Assembly: GCA_039619475.1 (NCBI GenBank)
Contig: CM077115.1
Span: forward strand, 153,487,774 to 153,551,773
Direction: 5' to 3'
Length of the DNA stretch: 64,000 nt
Origin: Icerya purchasi
Taxonomy: Eukaryota; Arthropoda; Insecta; Hemiptera; Monophlebidae
Under the pieces are notes generated by a model that did no database searches, was not told the origin of the DNA, and was given only the letters and a program-made list of their open reading frames with translations. Within the stretch, counting starts at the first letter, position 1. Each line of letters opens with the position of its first letter. Below, piece after piece: positions 32,546 to 45,769 of this stretch. Made by a program: the position numbers and the translations under genes.

Positions 32546-34445
32546 GAAAGATCTTGAGGAAATTAACACCGCGGTGAGAATGACATTATGAATAGGAATA
32601 GGTTTCGAAATTAATACATTCCGGAGTTGTTTTGAAGAAAATAGGAAGAAGAAAACTGGTGCCAATTGGACGGATGGAAGGAAGGAGAAACCGAGATCAC
32701 GAAGATATTTCACGTGTCCTATAGTTGGCCAATTCGAAGAAGAACAAGCGCAGATAAAAGCAACCGCTCATCATCTCACGGACTGCGGTAGTACATAGAT
32801 TTATATAATTTAGTTGAACAGCGACTGGTTGAATTAAAATAAAATGCTCGCGAATTGTTCTCCGAAATGATTCACCGAAAAATGAACGAGATTCACATTA
32901 ATGATTCCGGAATACAGTACGTGATTTTTTGCTATTTGATGTACGTTGTTTATCTGTAATGGTAAAAAACATTTCTCTAGTTGTTGATTCGCTTTCAATT
33001 CGTTCTTTCAATTCAACTTACTCTCAATAACTCTTCTGTTTGACAGTCAGGTACAGACACGCAAATCTTTTTATTTATTTTTTCGTATTTTTAGACTTGT
33101 CAACTAGAAACTTTTACTGAGAAACAATTAAAAAAGAACGGAATCAATTACATCTTTATACGATATCAAATGTTGTTAGTAGGAAATAATCAATATCATG
33201 GTAGTAATGTGTGAAGAAGGGAAAGACACGATATTGTAAGAGGCGCAATACAGATCAAGTCTTTAGCTTGCTTCTTTTTCCATTTCAGGCCCTTTGGCCT
33301 GTTTACGGTATGTGATTGCTTATGAACAGAAACTCTTACAACAACAGGGTTATGAAGGTGCCAAACAATAAAAACGAGCTGGAAATTATTCAATTTTGGT
33401 AAGGAACTACATTGGTTTTCCTCCTCTTCCGGTATCATTTTCGACAACAGTGTATTGTCATCAGCGGCGAAGGTATAATTTAATTCTTTTCAAAAAAAAA
33501 AAAAAAAAAAAGCGAAATTATTTTGTATCGGTTGAGAACGCTTCCGTATTATACTAGTCGGACGGTTAATTAAAATTTGCACCTATTTCGCGCGCGAATT
33601 CCGAATTGTCAATGGCCCGGAGTCAGATAACTCTAAAACCGCACAGATCAGTGTTAATAGCGGCGCAGCGTAAAAGGGCCGAACTTAAAGGAAAGGTGGC
33701 GGGCCTGCAAAGCGGATTACAAATCGAATAATCAACAAGCAACTTGAAGCCACGGCGAAGAAGGCGAGATGCAGAATGTCGGTGTAATTACCGCGCAGCC
33801 GGATGAGTGTAGTCTTTTTAAGCTGTGCAGGAATTGCTGTTCAAGAGATTTTACTTGTAAAGCTTTATCTGCCGCGTAAAACGAACAGGCGGCGTCCTTT
33901 CCAAGTCGGATTAAGTTCTCCGATAGCATGCGAGCACTTCTGCTGCTACGGCTTTCCAACGTGAGAAAGCATCCTGACCAGAGCGAGCTGCTTCTGAAAA
34001 ACGAGATTCTTCTCTAACTCTGACCGTTTACATTCCCTAAGCTCTCTTCCTGGTCCTACTGGTATCGAATATTTATTATCACGCATTGTTAATCATTAAT
34101 TTATAATAAAATGAAGTAATTAATTAATTAGTGAAAATGTCTGAAATCTTGTATTTTGTGGCCGCTTCCGCTTGTAAACTATTTCGGTTTAAAAGGCGTT
34201 TCGAATAAAGAAAAAAACAAATCGAAATAACGCATGGCCTGGAAATAACTTCTATTTGTCTTTTTTTTTTATTCTTTTTTAAAAAAGAAAAAGAAAAAAC
34301 AACACGATATTTACAAAAAAGTAAAAATCATTATTTTCCCTCCTCCCGGGTGCTGCATACTACTGTAAAGGTTAAAAGTAGCTTTGCACGTGCATAAATG
34401 TTATTAAAAATGTTTGCCTTTTTTTTTTTTTTTTTTTTTTTGTCG
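32546..34445. other. No recognisable gene
   Basis: Contains A19-20 and T24-type homopolymers (about 33,491-33,511 and 34,418-34,441) and short frames. A GC-richer block at 33,580-33,980 could be conserved non-coding sequence, but no exon with splice sites or a known domain was found. Confidence 0.4.
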
Positions 34446-34447
34446 CC

Positions 34448-34605
34448 ACTGAGCTATAGTACTCTGGGGAACATTTTAAATTTTCGCCACCAGAGGATGT
34501 AGGAACGCTAGTGTCGCATTAGTGCTGTCAATGATGACAATGGCAACACTAATGTGACGCTACCTACATGCCCTGATGGTGGAAGTGTGGCTCAGAACAT
34601 ACATA
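34448..34605. mobile_element. Foldback MITE-like hairpin
   Basis: Left arm CACTGAGCTATAGT...GCCACCAGAGGATGTAGG..GCTAGTGTCGCATTAGTG and right arm CACTAATGTGACGCTACC...CATGCCCTGATGGTGG...GTGGCTCAG are imperfect inverted repeats around a short centre (GCTGTCAATGATGACAATGG). Total ~150 bp, no coding. It sits just after a T run. Confidence 0.7.
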
Positions 34606-35469
34606 CTATATAACTACTTATATGAAACTATCATGAGACATATGAAATTTCTAGTAACTGCTCCAGATCGCTATTGCTTGTATTACGACCAAGTGGAAAA
34701 TTAGCGGTCACATGTGGATTATGCTGGGAAAGTGCGTCCGACTTTTTTTGGATGTGTTTTCTTGAGAGTTTATCCAATACATTTTAACCGGTTTACTTCT
34801 AAAACACGCGTACGATATCCACAGAATTTTGTATTGCACAAAGACCTTAGTGATCGAAATAAAATCGTTCGTTATAATGCGAATTCCGATTAAAATAATA
34901 ATCGACTAAAATATGCGGTAAGATGTTTTACGGCGAATAAACGAAAAAAGTCGAGAAATTTGACCGATTACAAAAAGTTAAACGGCGACAGACGGCAACA
35001 TCGGCATGTATTTATGCGGTTTATACAGCATTGTGCAAGGCACGAGAATACGATTAACAAGCGTTGCAGCTGCTCATCGTGGATAAGATAAGAAAGAAAA
35101 TACAGTAGACCTTTAAACGTATAAAATTCTTCACCGTTTCATTTTCAATGCACGTCCCGCTATGTTGATTTCCTATTTCCAACGCGCTCATTGCTATGCC
35201 GATTCAATGTGTATTCTTATGGCAACAGTTTACAGCATTTACATTTTAATTGTTTTTGCTGAGTGTTATGCACCGGCAGTATTCCAACAAGATGGATAGC
35301 CGGCCACAATGGCGCATACAATCCTTACACATTTACAGTACGAACGTCAGACAAGCACATAGTTCAGTCGTTCACATTACTACGTCGGGTACAAATTTTC
35401 TTCGATTATCCTACGCTGCTGTGTTGAAGAAATATCTTTTAGCCGACGAAAACCCGATTTCTAAAACCA
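34606..35469. other. No recognisable gene
   Basis: Apparently unique sequence. The first part of the open frame starting at 35,250 precedes any LINE similarity and is probably not part of the element. Confidence 0.45.
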
Positions 35470-36740
35470 AATTTTTCATACAAATCCGAGAACAGGCATC
35501 TACGCTATACATGGCTTTCATCGACATCCGGAAAGCTTTCGACTCTGTAAACAGAGAAGGATTGTGGTCATGTCTTAAGGCAGTAGGGTGCCCGCCAAAA
35601 ATGTTGTGCATGCTACAAAAACTTCACGAGCACGCAAAATCAGCTGTAATATGTGATGCGGGTTTAACTCAACTATTCGATATACATACAGGAGTTGTTA
35701 AGCAAGGCTGTGTATTAGCACCTACGCTCTTCAACTTTTACATGAGTATGGTGCATCGGACATTCAACCAACGCATATCCGGGGTGGGCGTCCGGCTCAA
35801 ATTCCACTTTGATGGCGGGCTATACAACCTTGCGAAATTTAACTCAAAGCACCAAACAAAAGAGCGTTCACATTAACGAGCCTTCAATTCGCAGACGATT
35901 GTGTAATAGTTGTTGACAAGACGTCTGAGCTAAAAGAAGCGGTGGAAACTTTAAAGACGACACAAGGACATAAATTTTAACGAGACGGAAATTATACAAA
36001 TTAACGGAAACTTAAATGACATGCAGATACATGGAAACAAAATTCGACTGGCGGACGAGTTTAAATACTTAGGCAGTGTAGTTAACAAGAATGCGACATT
36101 AGATGATGAAATTTCATCGCGGCTTAGAAGTGCGAGCGCTGCATATAGTAGACTCTGGGGTCGTGTCTTTAATAACAAAGATATTTCGATCACCACAAAA
36201 GTAGCTGTATACAAAGCGATAGTCATATCGGTGCTTTTATATGGTAGCGAAACATGGCCATTAACGAAAAAACAACTCAGGCAGCTGGAGAATGAAGAAG
36301 TGCTGGTTAGAGCAAAGTGTCGATCAATAGGGCAATTACTAGCGCGGAAACGCGTCACCTGGACCGGTCATGTGCTGCGGATGGAGGAAGATCGCATCCC
36401 GAATATTATGATGTACGGAGTTATCGAGAACGGTAAACGACCGCTCGAAAGGCCGCGGCTTTGTTTCAAAGACGTCATTGCCAACGACTTCAAAAGATTA
36501 GGGATTAATCCGAGGATAGATAAATGGGAAAGTAAAGCTCAAGATCGCAAAGAATGTTCAAATATGGCGACCCAAATAGCAGAATTTAAATCGATTAGGA
36601 AAAGGAAGATGCGTGTCGATAATAATAATAATAATAATAATAATACTGGAGGACAACAGTTAGCTTGCCAGTTGTGTCCTTTTATAGCAGCCGATCGAAT
36701 TGGTCTAATCTCACATCTGAGACATAAACATGGAGGATGA
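35470..36740 (+). pseudogene. LINE reverse transcriptase remnant (C-terminal half)
   Basis: A 5'-truncated LINE ORF2. Visible: FIQIREQ, motif A AFIDIRKAFDSVNREGLW (about 35,515-35,570), motif B GVVKQGCVLAPTLFNF (about 35,693-35,740), then a frameshift before LQFADDCVIVVDKTSEL (motif C FADD about 35,890-35,905). A second frameshift precedes FKYLGSVVNKNATLDDEI (motif E), LLYGSETW and a Cys/His end CQLCPFIAADRIGLISHLRH (to about 36,730). This arrangement, with FADD rather than YADD, YLGS...LLYGSETW and a terminal zinc-finger-like IGLxSHxRxH, is the widely dispersed endonuclease-reverse transcriptase type of insects and vertebrates; I do not fix the clade. An (AAT)n run inside the frame codes a short Asn string. 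Inactive. Confidence 0.8.
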
Positions 36741-36785
36741 TTTATGGAGAGCCCATACTCGCTTTCGAGTGGGAGTTGATGATGA

Positions 36786-36848
<63 letters not shown>
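36786..36848. repeat. (TA)n microsatellite
   Basis: About 30 TA repeats directly between the LINE remnant and the dispersed repeat. Confidence 0.95.
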
Positions 36849-36849
<1 letters not shown>

Positions 36850-37170
36850 CTCGACTATTTTAGCCTCGCAAGGGGCTGTGCCCCTTGACTCCTTTTGCTT
36901 TCATTTCTGTTTCTTTATCTTCTATACTTTGTATAAAATGATCAGAATTTACAACGTAATTCTTACTGGCATCAATATAAAAAAAAATAACATAATCACA
37001 AAAATCCTATCCTAACATTTAATAACTTTCATTATATAAAATTAAGACATGTTTTCGTTACATTTTTCATTATACATTTCGTTACATAAAATTGCGATAT
37101 TTTTAAAATAACAATCAAAAAAATCCTATAAAATATAACAAACGTTACATGAAATTGGGACATTTTTTTC
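36849..37170. repeat. Dispersed repeat, copy 2 (pair with 17.8-18.1 kb)
   Basis: ACTCGACTATTTTAGCCTCG and the following ~260 bp match copy 1 in the same orientation, again right after a TA tract. Copy 2 extends with GGGACATTTTTTTCTAATGG, while copy 1 ends near GAGACATTTTTTC. Confidence 0.8.
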
Positions 37171-37199
37171 TAATGGGGGCTAGCCTAAGAATTACGTTG

Positions 37200-37570
37200 T
37201 AATTAATATCTATACATGTATGTATGTGTATAATGTTCTTTCCCTTGATTTCATAATTTGCCTGTGTCCTCTGAAGTCGTTATTACCTAAGCTTCGTTTT
37301 CTGGTCTTTCTGAGTTCATACCTCTATTATTTTCTACACCTCAAATTGCAGCGGGTTCATTGTAATATTTTGAATGTTACTTTCTTAAATGCTTTCTTCT
37401 CAATTCTAATTTGTTTAAATCTTCCAACAGCATCCATTTAATGTTGTAACATCTGCTATTAGCCGTACTGTTCACATCTTATCACCGATTTGAAATCTGA
37501 TTAATTTTTCTTTCCGCCTGATCTTTAGGATGGAGGTCTGACGAGCCTTCAAAAAAAAAAAAAAAAAAAT
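37200..37570 (+). mobile_element. Possible retroposon 3' end with poly(A)
   Basis: Sequence ending GGAGGTCTGACGAGCCTTC followed by A20 (about 37,550-37,569). The T-rich frame upstream is broken. Only the tail supports the call; similarity to the RNH-LINE family is not established. Confidence 0.25.
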
Positions 37571-39925
37571 CGATAGAAAAAAAGCAAATGATTTTCTGTA
37601 ACTAAATATTTCAGTTTTTACATGTCGATTTTTTCATCGAAATTTCCCAGCAGTTCTGAAGAAAACCCACAAACACGTATCCCGTGTGTTTCGAAATCAA
37701 GCAGCAACTAATATGTAGCACATCCACACTACGAATTAAATTGGTACTTACACAATACTTACTCCCTGCTCCTTTATACACAATTGAAAAATAATATATT
37801 TGTCCTTCCAGAGGTTATCGGGTGGGGCCAAAAAAAAAAAAAAAAAAAAAAACGTAGCACATGTTTTAGGAACATTCAGAAGAAACAAGTGTAACTCTAA
37901 AGTCGCAATAATTTAAAAGAATATAAGAAACGGACTTCATATAATTTTTTTGTTTTACCACTTACGTTTAATGCACTTATCAAGCTGAAGTAGTTACAAA
38001 TTGAATACTATCAGCATTTGTATAAAGTACCGGAGAATGAATAAATGTGCGTAGCCATCTGCAACGAATATTGCAAATGGACAGATTTTGATTTTATTCT
38101 CGTTTAAATCGAAGGAAGTCATCCGTGTCACAGAGTAAATCTAAGACACTTTGTACGTGTTTATTTGCCATGAAGTCGCCATGTTTTCCGCTAGAAAGGA
38201 TAACGATAAACTGTCAATATTTATAAAAGTAACACATGGCGCTCGGTAGTTTTCCGGAATAATAAAAACGAAGACGGCAAGAATAGTGTCTCGCTTTGAT
38301 AAGTTTTTATGAAACATTCTCAACTTTAGCCGATCGGCGTACCTGGAAGTAAATCAGATTTTCACCTTTTACCGCGAAATTCGTCACCACAGTTAAAATT
38401 CATCGCTACTTCAAAGTTGAACGCTTACTCAAACGTTTACGCGGAAAATATCCTTTTTGTTTTTCGTTACTTTCGTTTTAACTCGTTTTGTTCAGATTTT
38501 TAGTTATTTTGAAAAAGCAAATTTTTCTCGAAATTTAGCGAGTCGTGTTTTCTCAGCTATTAAGAGAAAAACCAGGAAAATTTTTTCATTACTTTAGTCA
38601 AGCAGCTGGCGGTACTCGTGATTCCTCAGACGCAATTCAAAATAGGCCAGATGACGTAGATTAAAACCTTTTTTTCGGTACGTACTCAACTCCATCGAAC
38701 TCGTTTCCAAATTCGTTGTAGCCGTACGCGTAAATGAGAAAAGCCGAATAAACGCGGGAAGCGGATTTTTCCAGAAAAAGATGTAACCTTTAGAAACGTT
38801 ATCGGAACAAAAGTGCGAAAACAAATTCGGAATTAAACTTTACCGATAGTAGGCACACCCGGCTTCCTAATAAATAGAGCATGTCCGTTATTCATCGAGA
38901 TGAGACTACCGGTTTGTCTGGAATTTGCGGAAAATTACGCCTTCAGGATAGTTCATATAATCACCAAAGTTTCATTAATCAATCAACTTCTTTCCTTAAC
39001 GGTGGAGCCGGATGTCTCTATTCGTTACCGAGTACGTACGGAGTTGATTCAACTTGAGTTACACCGATTATATCCTATTATGGGTGTTTAATGTTCTGCT
39101 TCTTTTTTTCTTTTCCTTTAAAATAGTAATGTGGTGGCGCAAGCTTTAATTATACCTTTTTTTTTTTTTTTTTTCGGACATATCCACAATAACCCACGGT
39201 GGATATTTGTTAAATCGTGTGGCATTGTGACCATCGATGTTTAAAATGGAATCCTCTTTCTAATTACTAATTTCGAACAATACAACGTTATACTTATTAA
39301 AAATAATTAATAGTACTATCATTACTGTTTGTACCATCATTATTTTTATATTACTATTATTACCACTATTACAATTCGTTTCACATCATAGTATATATTT
39401 TCAGGTGGTATGTACATATATATGTACATGTGTATGTATTATGTAATCATGTAGTAAGTATCTATATGAGTGTGTATATAAGTGAATTTGATGTGCTGAT
39501 TTGTGTAAGAATGAATGAATATCTACAATTCAGTTAGGATTAAATGTATAAACTGGTTTTAAGTACTTAAATACTATTATTATTATTGTTATATTAGCAG
39601 AGTTATCTTTTATTACCACTAGTTATTTTTATGAAGTTGCTACATCTGGTGAACAGGAGCAGTTTTGAAATGTTCGCACTAAATCAACTTAGTTTCTAAG
39701 CTCGGTTTACTTTGCATTTATTAAATAAGCATTGTAAACATACGGTTATTAATATAGTACATTCAAATTACAGGTAAGTTATTTCGGTTTATGATGTAGA
39801 GGTGAAATCAATAAAGAAAGAGTGAAGAAAAAAAAAAAAAGAAGAGAAATGTACTCCTCATTATGTATCCGATTAGTTGTAAAAATATTATAACTCGACC
39901 GTAAATCACGTGATTACTAATACAG
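37571..39925. other. No recognisable gene
   Basis: Contains another A22 run after GGTGGGGCC (about 37,829-37,851), a T18 run near 39,157-39,174, and a TACATATATATGTACATG-type repeat near 39,410. At 39,805-39,840 AATAAAG is followed by an A13 run, suggesting one more retroposed tail. No coding domain. Confidence 0.4.
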
Positions 39926-39929
39926 ACGG

Positions 39930-40045
39930 TGTCTTATTTTAATTAGTTTGTATATTGCTTGTTATCATTTTAATAATTTGTTTCCACTACTCAGAGCATT
40001 TGTGCGTTTGTAATGATAATAATAAAAATGATTTGATTTTTCGCG
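39930..40045 (+). mobile_element. Relic 3' end related to the CR1-like LINE
   Basis: CCACTACTCAGAGCATTTGT, GCGTTTGTAATGATAATAAT and AAAAATGATTTGATTTT parallel the end of the 8.2-14.2 kb element (CCACTACTAGCGCTTTG, GCGCATTTGTGG, AATAATAATAATAAATTGAA). This implies an older, 5'-truncated insertion of a related subfamily. Confidence 0.5.
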
Positions 40046-40229
40046 GCATCTAAATGTTCCTCGCTTGACCAACACTGCCAATCCGAGTGCGAATTTAGAC
40101 ACGATAATTCCAGTATTCAAGAGCTCCGATCGCCAATTCTCTACAGCTAGCGTATATGAGCTTTTCGCGAATAGAAATTACAATGACATCTCTATATTCA
40201 GCTTTAAGAGATTAACGAAATATTCAGCC

Positions 40230-40556
40230 TAAAAATATACTTGATTTTTTTTCCGATGTTCCGTCATTGTTCTTTTTATTGCTTTTTTCTATTTAGGCTC
40301 TTACCAAATGAAGACTTTACCGTGTACGTACTTCTTTGTACTCCAATCTGTTATCACTTACATTCCTTAATCCTTATTGTGCCTCGTATATCTCTTATCG
40401 TTTCCGTCGATCTCCGTTCTTCCTATCCTTAGTTCCTTTATCTTATCAATATTTGATACCGACTTTACATCTAACTGATATCCTTTTTTTTTTCGTTTCG
40501 TTTCTGGGCGAAGATCCTTTGTTGACATGCCCAAAGTGGGGTTTAAAAAAAAAAAA
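40230..40556 (+). mobile_element. RNH-LINE 3' end
   Basis: Broken C-terminal coding text ends LGEDPLLTCPKWG; the DNA runs GTTGACATGCCCAAAGTGGG followed by A-rich tail. The TGACAT-GCCC element recurs at the other tails of this family (57,190; 60,050 and 26,800 on the minus strand). Confidence 0.45.
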
Positions 40557-43500
40557 AGACTTTACCGTAATAACCAAAAGGAAAATTGTATTCACGAGTT
40601 TAACAATCGAGGAGAAGAAAGATAAGGAAGTAAAAGGTAAAATAGTCATTGCGTAAGTAGTTTAAGCTCAATAAGAAATAAAAAAAAAAAAAAGGTGCCT
40701 AATTAGAAACGTAGAAGTATTAGAAAAAAATACAATTGTTGTTACCTCAGATTAAACCTGAATAGCATGCGGATGAGGAAAAAGAGAAAAAGATGTAAAC
40801 GCTTAAAACGGAATAGAACAGACGTTGGAAGAGGGCCACGATTAATAATGTGACCGGTTCGAATTTCGATAAGTCAACAAAGTCGGAAAGATCGATTTAG
40901 CTAAATAAACGAATAAGTAGACCGCAGTGTGGTAGTGGCGATAGAAATTAGTTTCGGATTAATTTCGGAGACCTCTTTTACTAATTTTCAGGTTGCAGGT
41001 TAATTAACGGAATTATGCGGTCTTCGATACTTTTCGTTCTTCCTTTTAATCATCTATCGGCAATTTTATTAAATTTCAGATTTGTGCTGTTCATTGGATC
41101 CGTTTCCTTGAAAGATTCCCCGAATATTAAAAAAGAAGAAAAAAAAAGTATATTCCGTAATCAATTAAAGATGAAAATTTTCGAACAAAAAATGAATATT
41201 GAAGAAAGACAACTTCGCAAGGAACAGTATTGAGCGGAAAATCTCACGCCAAAAAATCAGCCTGTGAACATCGAATATCGAGAATTCAGAAAAAGTCAAT
41301 TTGGCATGTTCGAAATAACAATGTACATCTTAGTGCCCCGGCAAAGATTACCCCATGACACGATAAATCTAACCTAGCCGGGATTATATCACTTGCATTG
41401 AGAAAGTGCCGTTTTGTTAAATAAAAGGGGTGCAATTGTACATTCGACTATGGGATTTTGGAACACACAAAAAAAAAAAAAAATCATAATACAGCCACAC
41501 AATAATGGAAAAGTAAAATACTTCAAAAATTAAATAAACACATAGTAATCACGAGACTGTCACAGTTTATAGTTCGCAAAGAATAATTCCAGATATGATA
41601 GCTGCGCTCTCTACGGTTATAAAATATCTTCAATGCCCAGGTAAGACAAAATAAAAGGAATTCTCTAGTTTCAATAGAAAATCATGCAATATGTTCTTTT
41701 AAAATACCTTAGTAACAACTACCAGCTATCATTTTAATTAATCATTACACAACATAATATACATGTTATCTACTTTTCATATTTCATAAGATTCATACAA
41801 ACTTTTAATTAACGAATTTGAATTCTAAGACTTTAGAATAGCAAACGATTTATAGAAAATCGTGAAAACTGAAAACTCTATTTCCACTCCGCATCGGAAG
41901 CACAATTAAATCAAATTGAGTGTATTAATTTTAAATTATTCATGTATAACTCTATATATGTCGCGTTTACTTAATAATCAGTGAGACCTCAAAGGACAAT
42001 TTTATCTTACGTTACATTATTAATGGTCTTGACTAACAATATTCATGTTCAATTTATTCCCAAACGATACTTTTTAAATTGTCTTTGCAGTTGTTAAATG
42101 ATTAAAAAAGTATTTGAGTTCGAACTGAACCATATTTTCGAATGTATACTATGAGCTGGGCCGACTTATCTCGAATTATTATACTTGCTGGATTTTCCAA
42201 TGACGATCCAACATTATTTCCAGAAGTGTAATACATATTTTCAACGCGTATTTATTTCTGTAATTTTACTATATAAATAATTTACGAAGAATTAGCAACC
42301 AAAAACCATAAAAAACCCCCAAAAAAATCGTTATTTTGAATTTTTCCCCAGGACCCCAACCGAAATCCAATTTTCTCATTAAACCACCGTGTTCGTCATA
42401 AAAAAAGCTGTAATAAAAAAAAAAAACAAAAATTATTTACAACCTTCTTAATTGTACAAATGGAAGTATTTTAAAAGTCTAAATCTACATATTATGACTT
42501 TAAAAAATTTACACACAATAGTCCTAACATGTTTTTTGAGTCTGAGATTTTTTTCATGAAGATATTATTATTTTTATTTCCTAAAAAATTTTAAATAATT
42601 ATTAAAAATGACCATATTTAATACAGGTTATACCAAGACGTTGGAATAATATGGCCAAACCTTATCTTGAATACTTCAAAAATGTTAGCATAAGTTAATT
42701 TTAAAGATAATATATAAAATAATATTATTATTATTTTATATTTAAAGAAAAAAAAAAATAATATTTTGAATTCCGGAATATATTTCACTTATCTTAACGG
42801 AGGATGCCCTTTAGTTCGTTTTTTAGAAAGTTTGATTATATAAAGTTAACGTTTAACTTTTTTTTTTCTCAGTATTTTCAAAATGTTATTTTTTTTGTGG
42901 ATTGTGAAACATAACACATTACGCGGCTGCAATACGCGGTATATTTGGTTTGTTTTTGTTCCGTTACAAATTAAATTAAAACTTTTTATTGAAATAGTTA
43001 ATGCAATAACATACGACAAGTATCGAGAACAGTTAACGTATTTTGTCGAGGGAGATCCGGGATTTGACGAATTTCGGGGATAAAAAACCGGTTTCACCGT
43101 TTTCGCTTTGGTGAAAATTGCTGGAATACCAGTAAAAAGATAGGCTTAATCTCGCCCGCGATGGAGCGTATTAAAGCTCTTTGTTCTCTGCGATTTACGT
43201 GAAATCCGAAACAATTTTAACAGGAAAAATTATGCGAGAAAATTTTTCGTTACGGCATAATTGAATGACTATATATTAGCGTTGTGCTCCATTCCGGTGT
43301 GATTATGTACTTGTTATATCCGTGACTGTTACAATAATGTTTCCAAACTTACAATAGTTTGTTCCGTTCGGTTGTAATCGCTTTTAAATTGCGAAACTTT
43401 GAGACGTATTAAAATATATAAGTAAAGTAAGTCCCATGTGTATCCTTGATAGAGTATCATGGATTGTGAATTTAAGCTTTTCATAGTGGTACTAAGCCTA

Positions 43501-43884
43501 ATGGATCTGATGGGAACATTGGAGCCAGTTCTTTTCTTTCGGCCGCCTTCTACTTTCCCAGATTTCTCTGTCACTCAATTATTTTAGGCTGAATAAACTT
43601 GGGATTTAGTAATAACAGAAATAATACTTGAATTATTTTTTTTTGTACAAATATATATCTTAGCAATTCTTGGTGTTGATAATAAAGTATATAAAAAAAG
43701 TATAAATATAACAACGTAAGCTGATGTTGTAGTTGAGACGTGATACTTTTTGCGTTATTCATATGGACGTAGAAATTAAAAATATAGCTAGAATAGAAAA
43801 CCTAACTGGAGCGGAATTTGTAGCTGGAACGGACATTGTAACGACATAGCAGAGAGCGCAGTAGCAGAAATAATAATCTGAAAT
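40557..43884. other. No recognisable gene
   Basis: AT-rich. One possible retroposed tail: TTAAATAAAAGGGG ... GGAACACAC then A14 at about 41,471-41,484. The frame at 42,883-43,083 ends ITYDKYREQLTYFVEGDPG; it looks compositionally coding but matches nothing I know. Confidence 0.4.
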
Positions 43885-44495
43885 TGTAATTCCAACAGTT
43901 TGTTGTAATAATTCAGATTTTCCGTACTGTTTTAGTACAAAACTTATTACTGTTCTTCCGACAGATCCTCACTACTGTTTAAACTATAGGTGGGACAGGT
44001 GACAATCCGAAATAGCAGTATCTGCGTCTTATCCCTTTTTCAGTGGTATTTATTGTTAAATGATTATTATTTTTTTCTAATACCTGCCAATGTTCTTTTT
44101 ATATAGCGGGGAAAATATCCGAGAGCTAAATCGCGAATGTTGCCGACCAACAATAAAAATCACGGAAATTAAAGAAATTGTAACGGGAACAGTTCGCTGT
44201 TACCGTTAATAATACGGGAACAGTGTTTCCGTCCATGGTACTTTTTTTTGTACCACGTCCAAAACCTGTCACTGCTCTTCAACAGAGCATCGCTACTCTT
44301 CAAACTACAGGCGTTGATACTCCGGAGCGGCAGTAATTTGCGCCGTATCCAGTCATTTTTTTTCCCGATACCTGGCTGATTTTTTATTTTTAAACTATCG
44401 ACCGTATACCGGAACATAGCTGAGAGCCAGGGGGAACCGAGAATGTGGTTTGGCCGATAAATAATAAAAATTACGGAAATTAAAAATTTCGAAGC
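43885..44495. repeat. Diverged tandem duplication, ~310-bp unit, two copies
   Basis: Copy 1 ~43,885-44,175 and copy 2 ~44,178-44,495 share an ordered set of phrases: GTAATTCCAACAGTTTG / GTAACGGGAACAGTTCG; GACAGATCCTCACTACTG / AACAGAGCATCGCTACTC; AAACTATAGG / AAACTACAGG; TAATACCTGCC / GATACCTGGC; GAGAGCTAAATCGCGAATG / GAGAGCCAGGGGGAACCGAGA; AATAAAAATCACGGAAATTAA / AATAAAAATTACGGAAATTAA. No coding sequence. Copy 2 is GC-richer. Confidence 0.8.
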
Positions 44496-45769
44496 TGTTA
44501 AAGCGAGGAGAAAGAATAACGGTTCGCAGAATGCTCCTCACATATTACGCAACTGCCATCGTAAACACGGTTCGGTAAATAAAATCGGTTTTATTAAAGC
44601 GCGATTAATCGGTGGACATATCACTGCTGCGAGCCCGCAGACTGGATTTCCAGACGATCGTTTGACAAATTTTAATCGCGGTTAAGACGGTCGTAAATCG
44701 CGCTGCTCTTGCACTTTCATCGCGTTCACTGGTCGTCATCAAGGGCACTACTTGCTGAAATCCACGAAATTAGAAAGAGGACATATTTTTCAAATAAAAG
44801 CACCGCGGCTTCAGTAATAAAAACTGGTCGAGGAGGGGACTCGACAAATCTCTTCTTCTTTCGATGGAGCTTGAAAAAAGAGAGACGCTAACGATTGCAA
44901 CGATAAAAATGCTAATAAAATAGCGTCCCCCGCGTTGCTACGTCCACGGCTAAAGTAAACGTTACCCGTTAAATAGGGTCTTCTTGGCCTCCGCTTAAAC
45001 GTTTAATGTGCAGCCTATTTCCCGCCAGTCTTTCCATTATGTACACATACATTACATACATAAAGTATGTATGTATGTATGCACGTATGTGTGTTAAATA
45101 TGAACAGGTGGATAAGTAAATATTGGAGAAATATTTTACCATTCTGCGATATCGCACGGACAAAAACAATCACAGAGATACTAAAAAAGCGTACGTCTGA
45201 GTAGATATTTTTCTACTAAAAGTAAACAGAAGCTCCTTCTAGATTTATTATTTTTGCGCATATACGCGCATAAAAGTTCAGAACCGTATTTCGAATAATT
45301 GTACTTAGAGAAGGATTAATAGTTCTCTCCGATATTGAAATAAAAATGAACCAAACGTATCGGAAGAAGAAAAAAAAACAGTATAACTTTTTGCGGTATT
45401 GAACTTTTAATGAACCCCGTTTGAGTCTTTCAGAAAAATTAAAATCAGTAATATTAAGCCAAGTTTTCTACGCTGTAGTGCTTCGGAAGCCTTTTATATT
45501 CCATATTATTTTTTTTTTTTCAGAAGAAAAAAACTAATTAGAATTGAGGTACGCGCCTGGTCCAAAGATAACGCATTACAGTAAGGATCTTTTTACATTG
45601 TGTACTAAAGTTATTATAACAAAGTTGGAATTCGATAAAATGGTTGTATCGACGAAAAGGAAATTTGGTTTTAATTGAATATTTTGGAAAGGCAAGAAAG
45701 ATTCATTATATTTTTTAATCGATAAAACTATTATAGGTTTTGGTCAGACTTATACCCTTCCTCCTAACC
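44496..45769. other. No recognisable gene
   Basis: GC-richer part at 44,500-44,950 (possibly conserved non-coding), then a TATG/ACAT tetranucleotide run near 45,044-45,080 and AT-rich DNA. Confidence 0.4.

Noticed and set aside
33732..33959. 75-residue minus-strand frame in a GC-richer block
   Set aside because: No domain, no splice context; GC content alone explains the open frame.
42883..43083. Possible terminal exon ending YDKYREQLTYFVEGDPGFDE
   Set aside because: Coding-like composition but no convincing acceptor, no partner exon and no recognised homologue.
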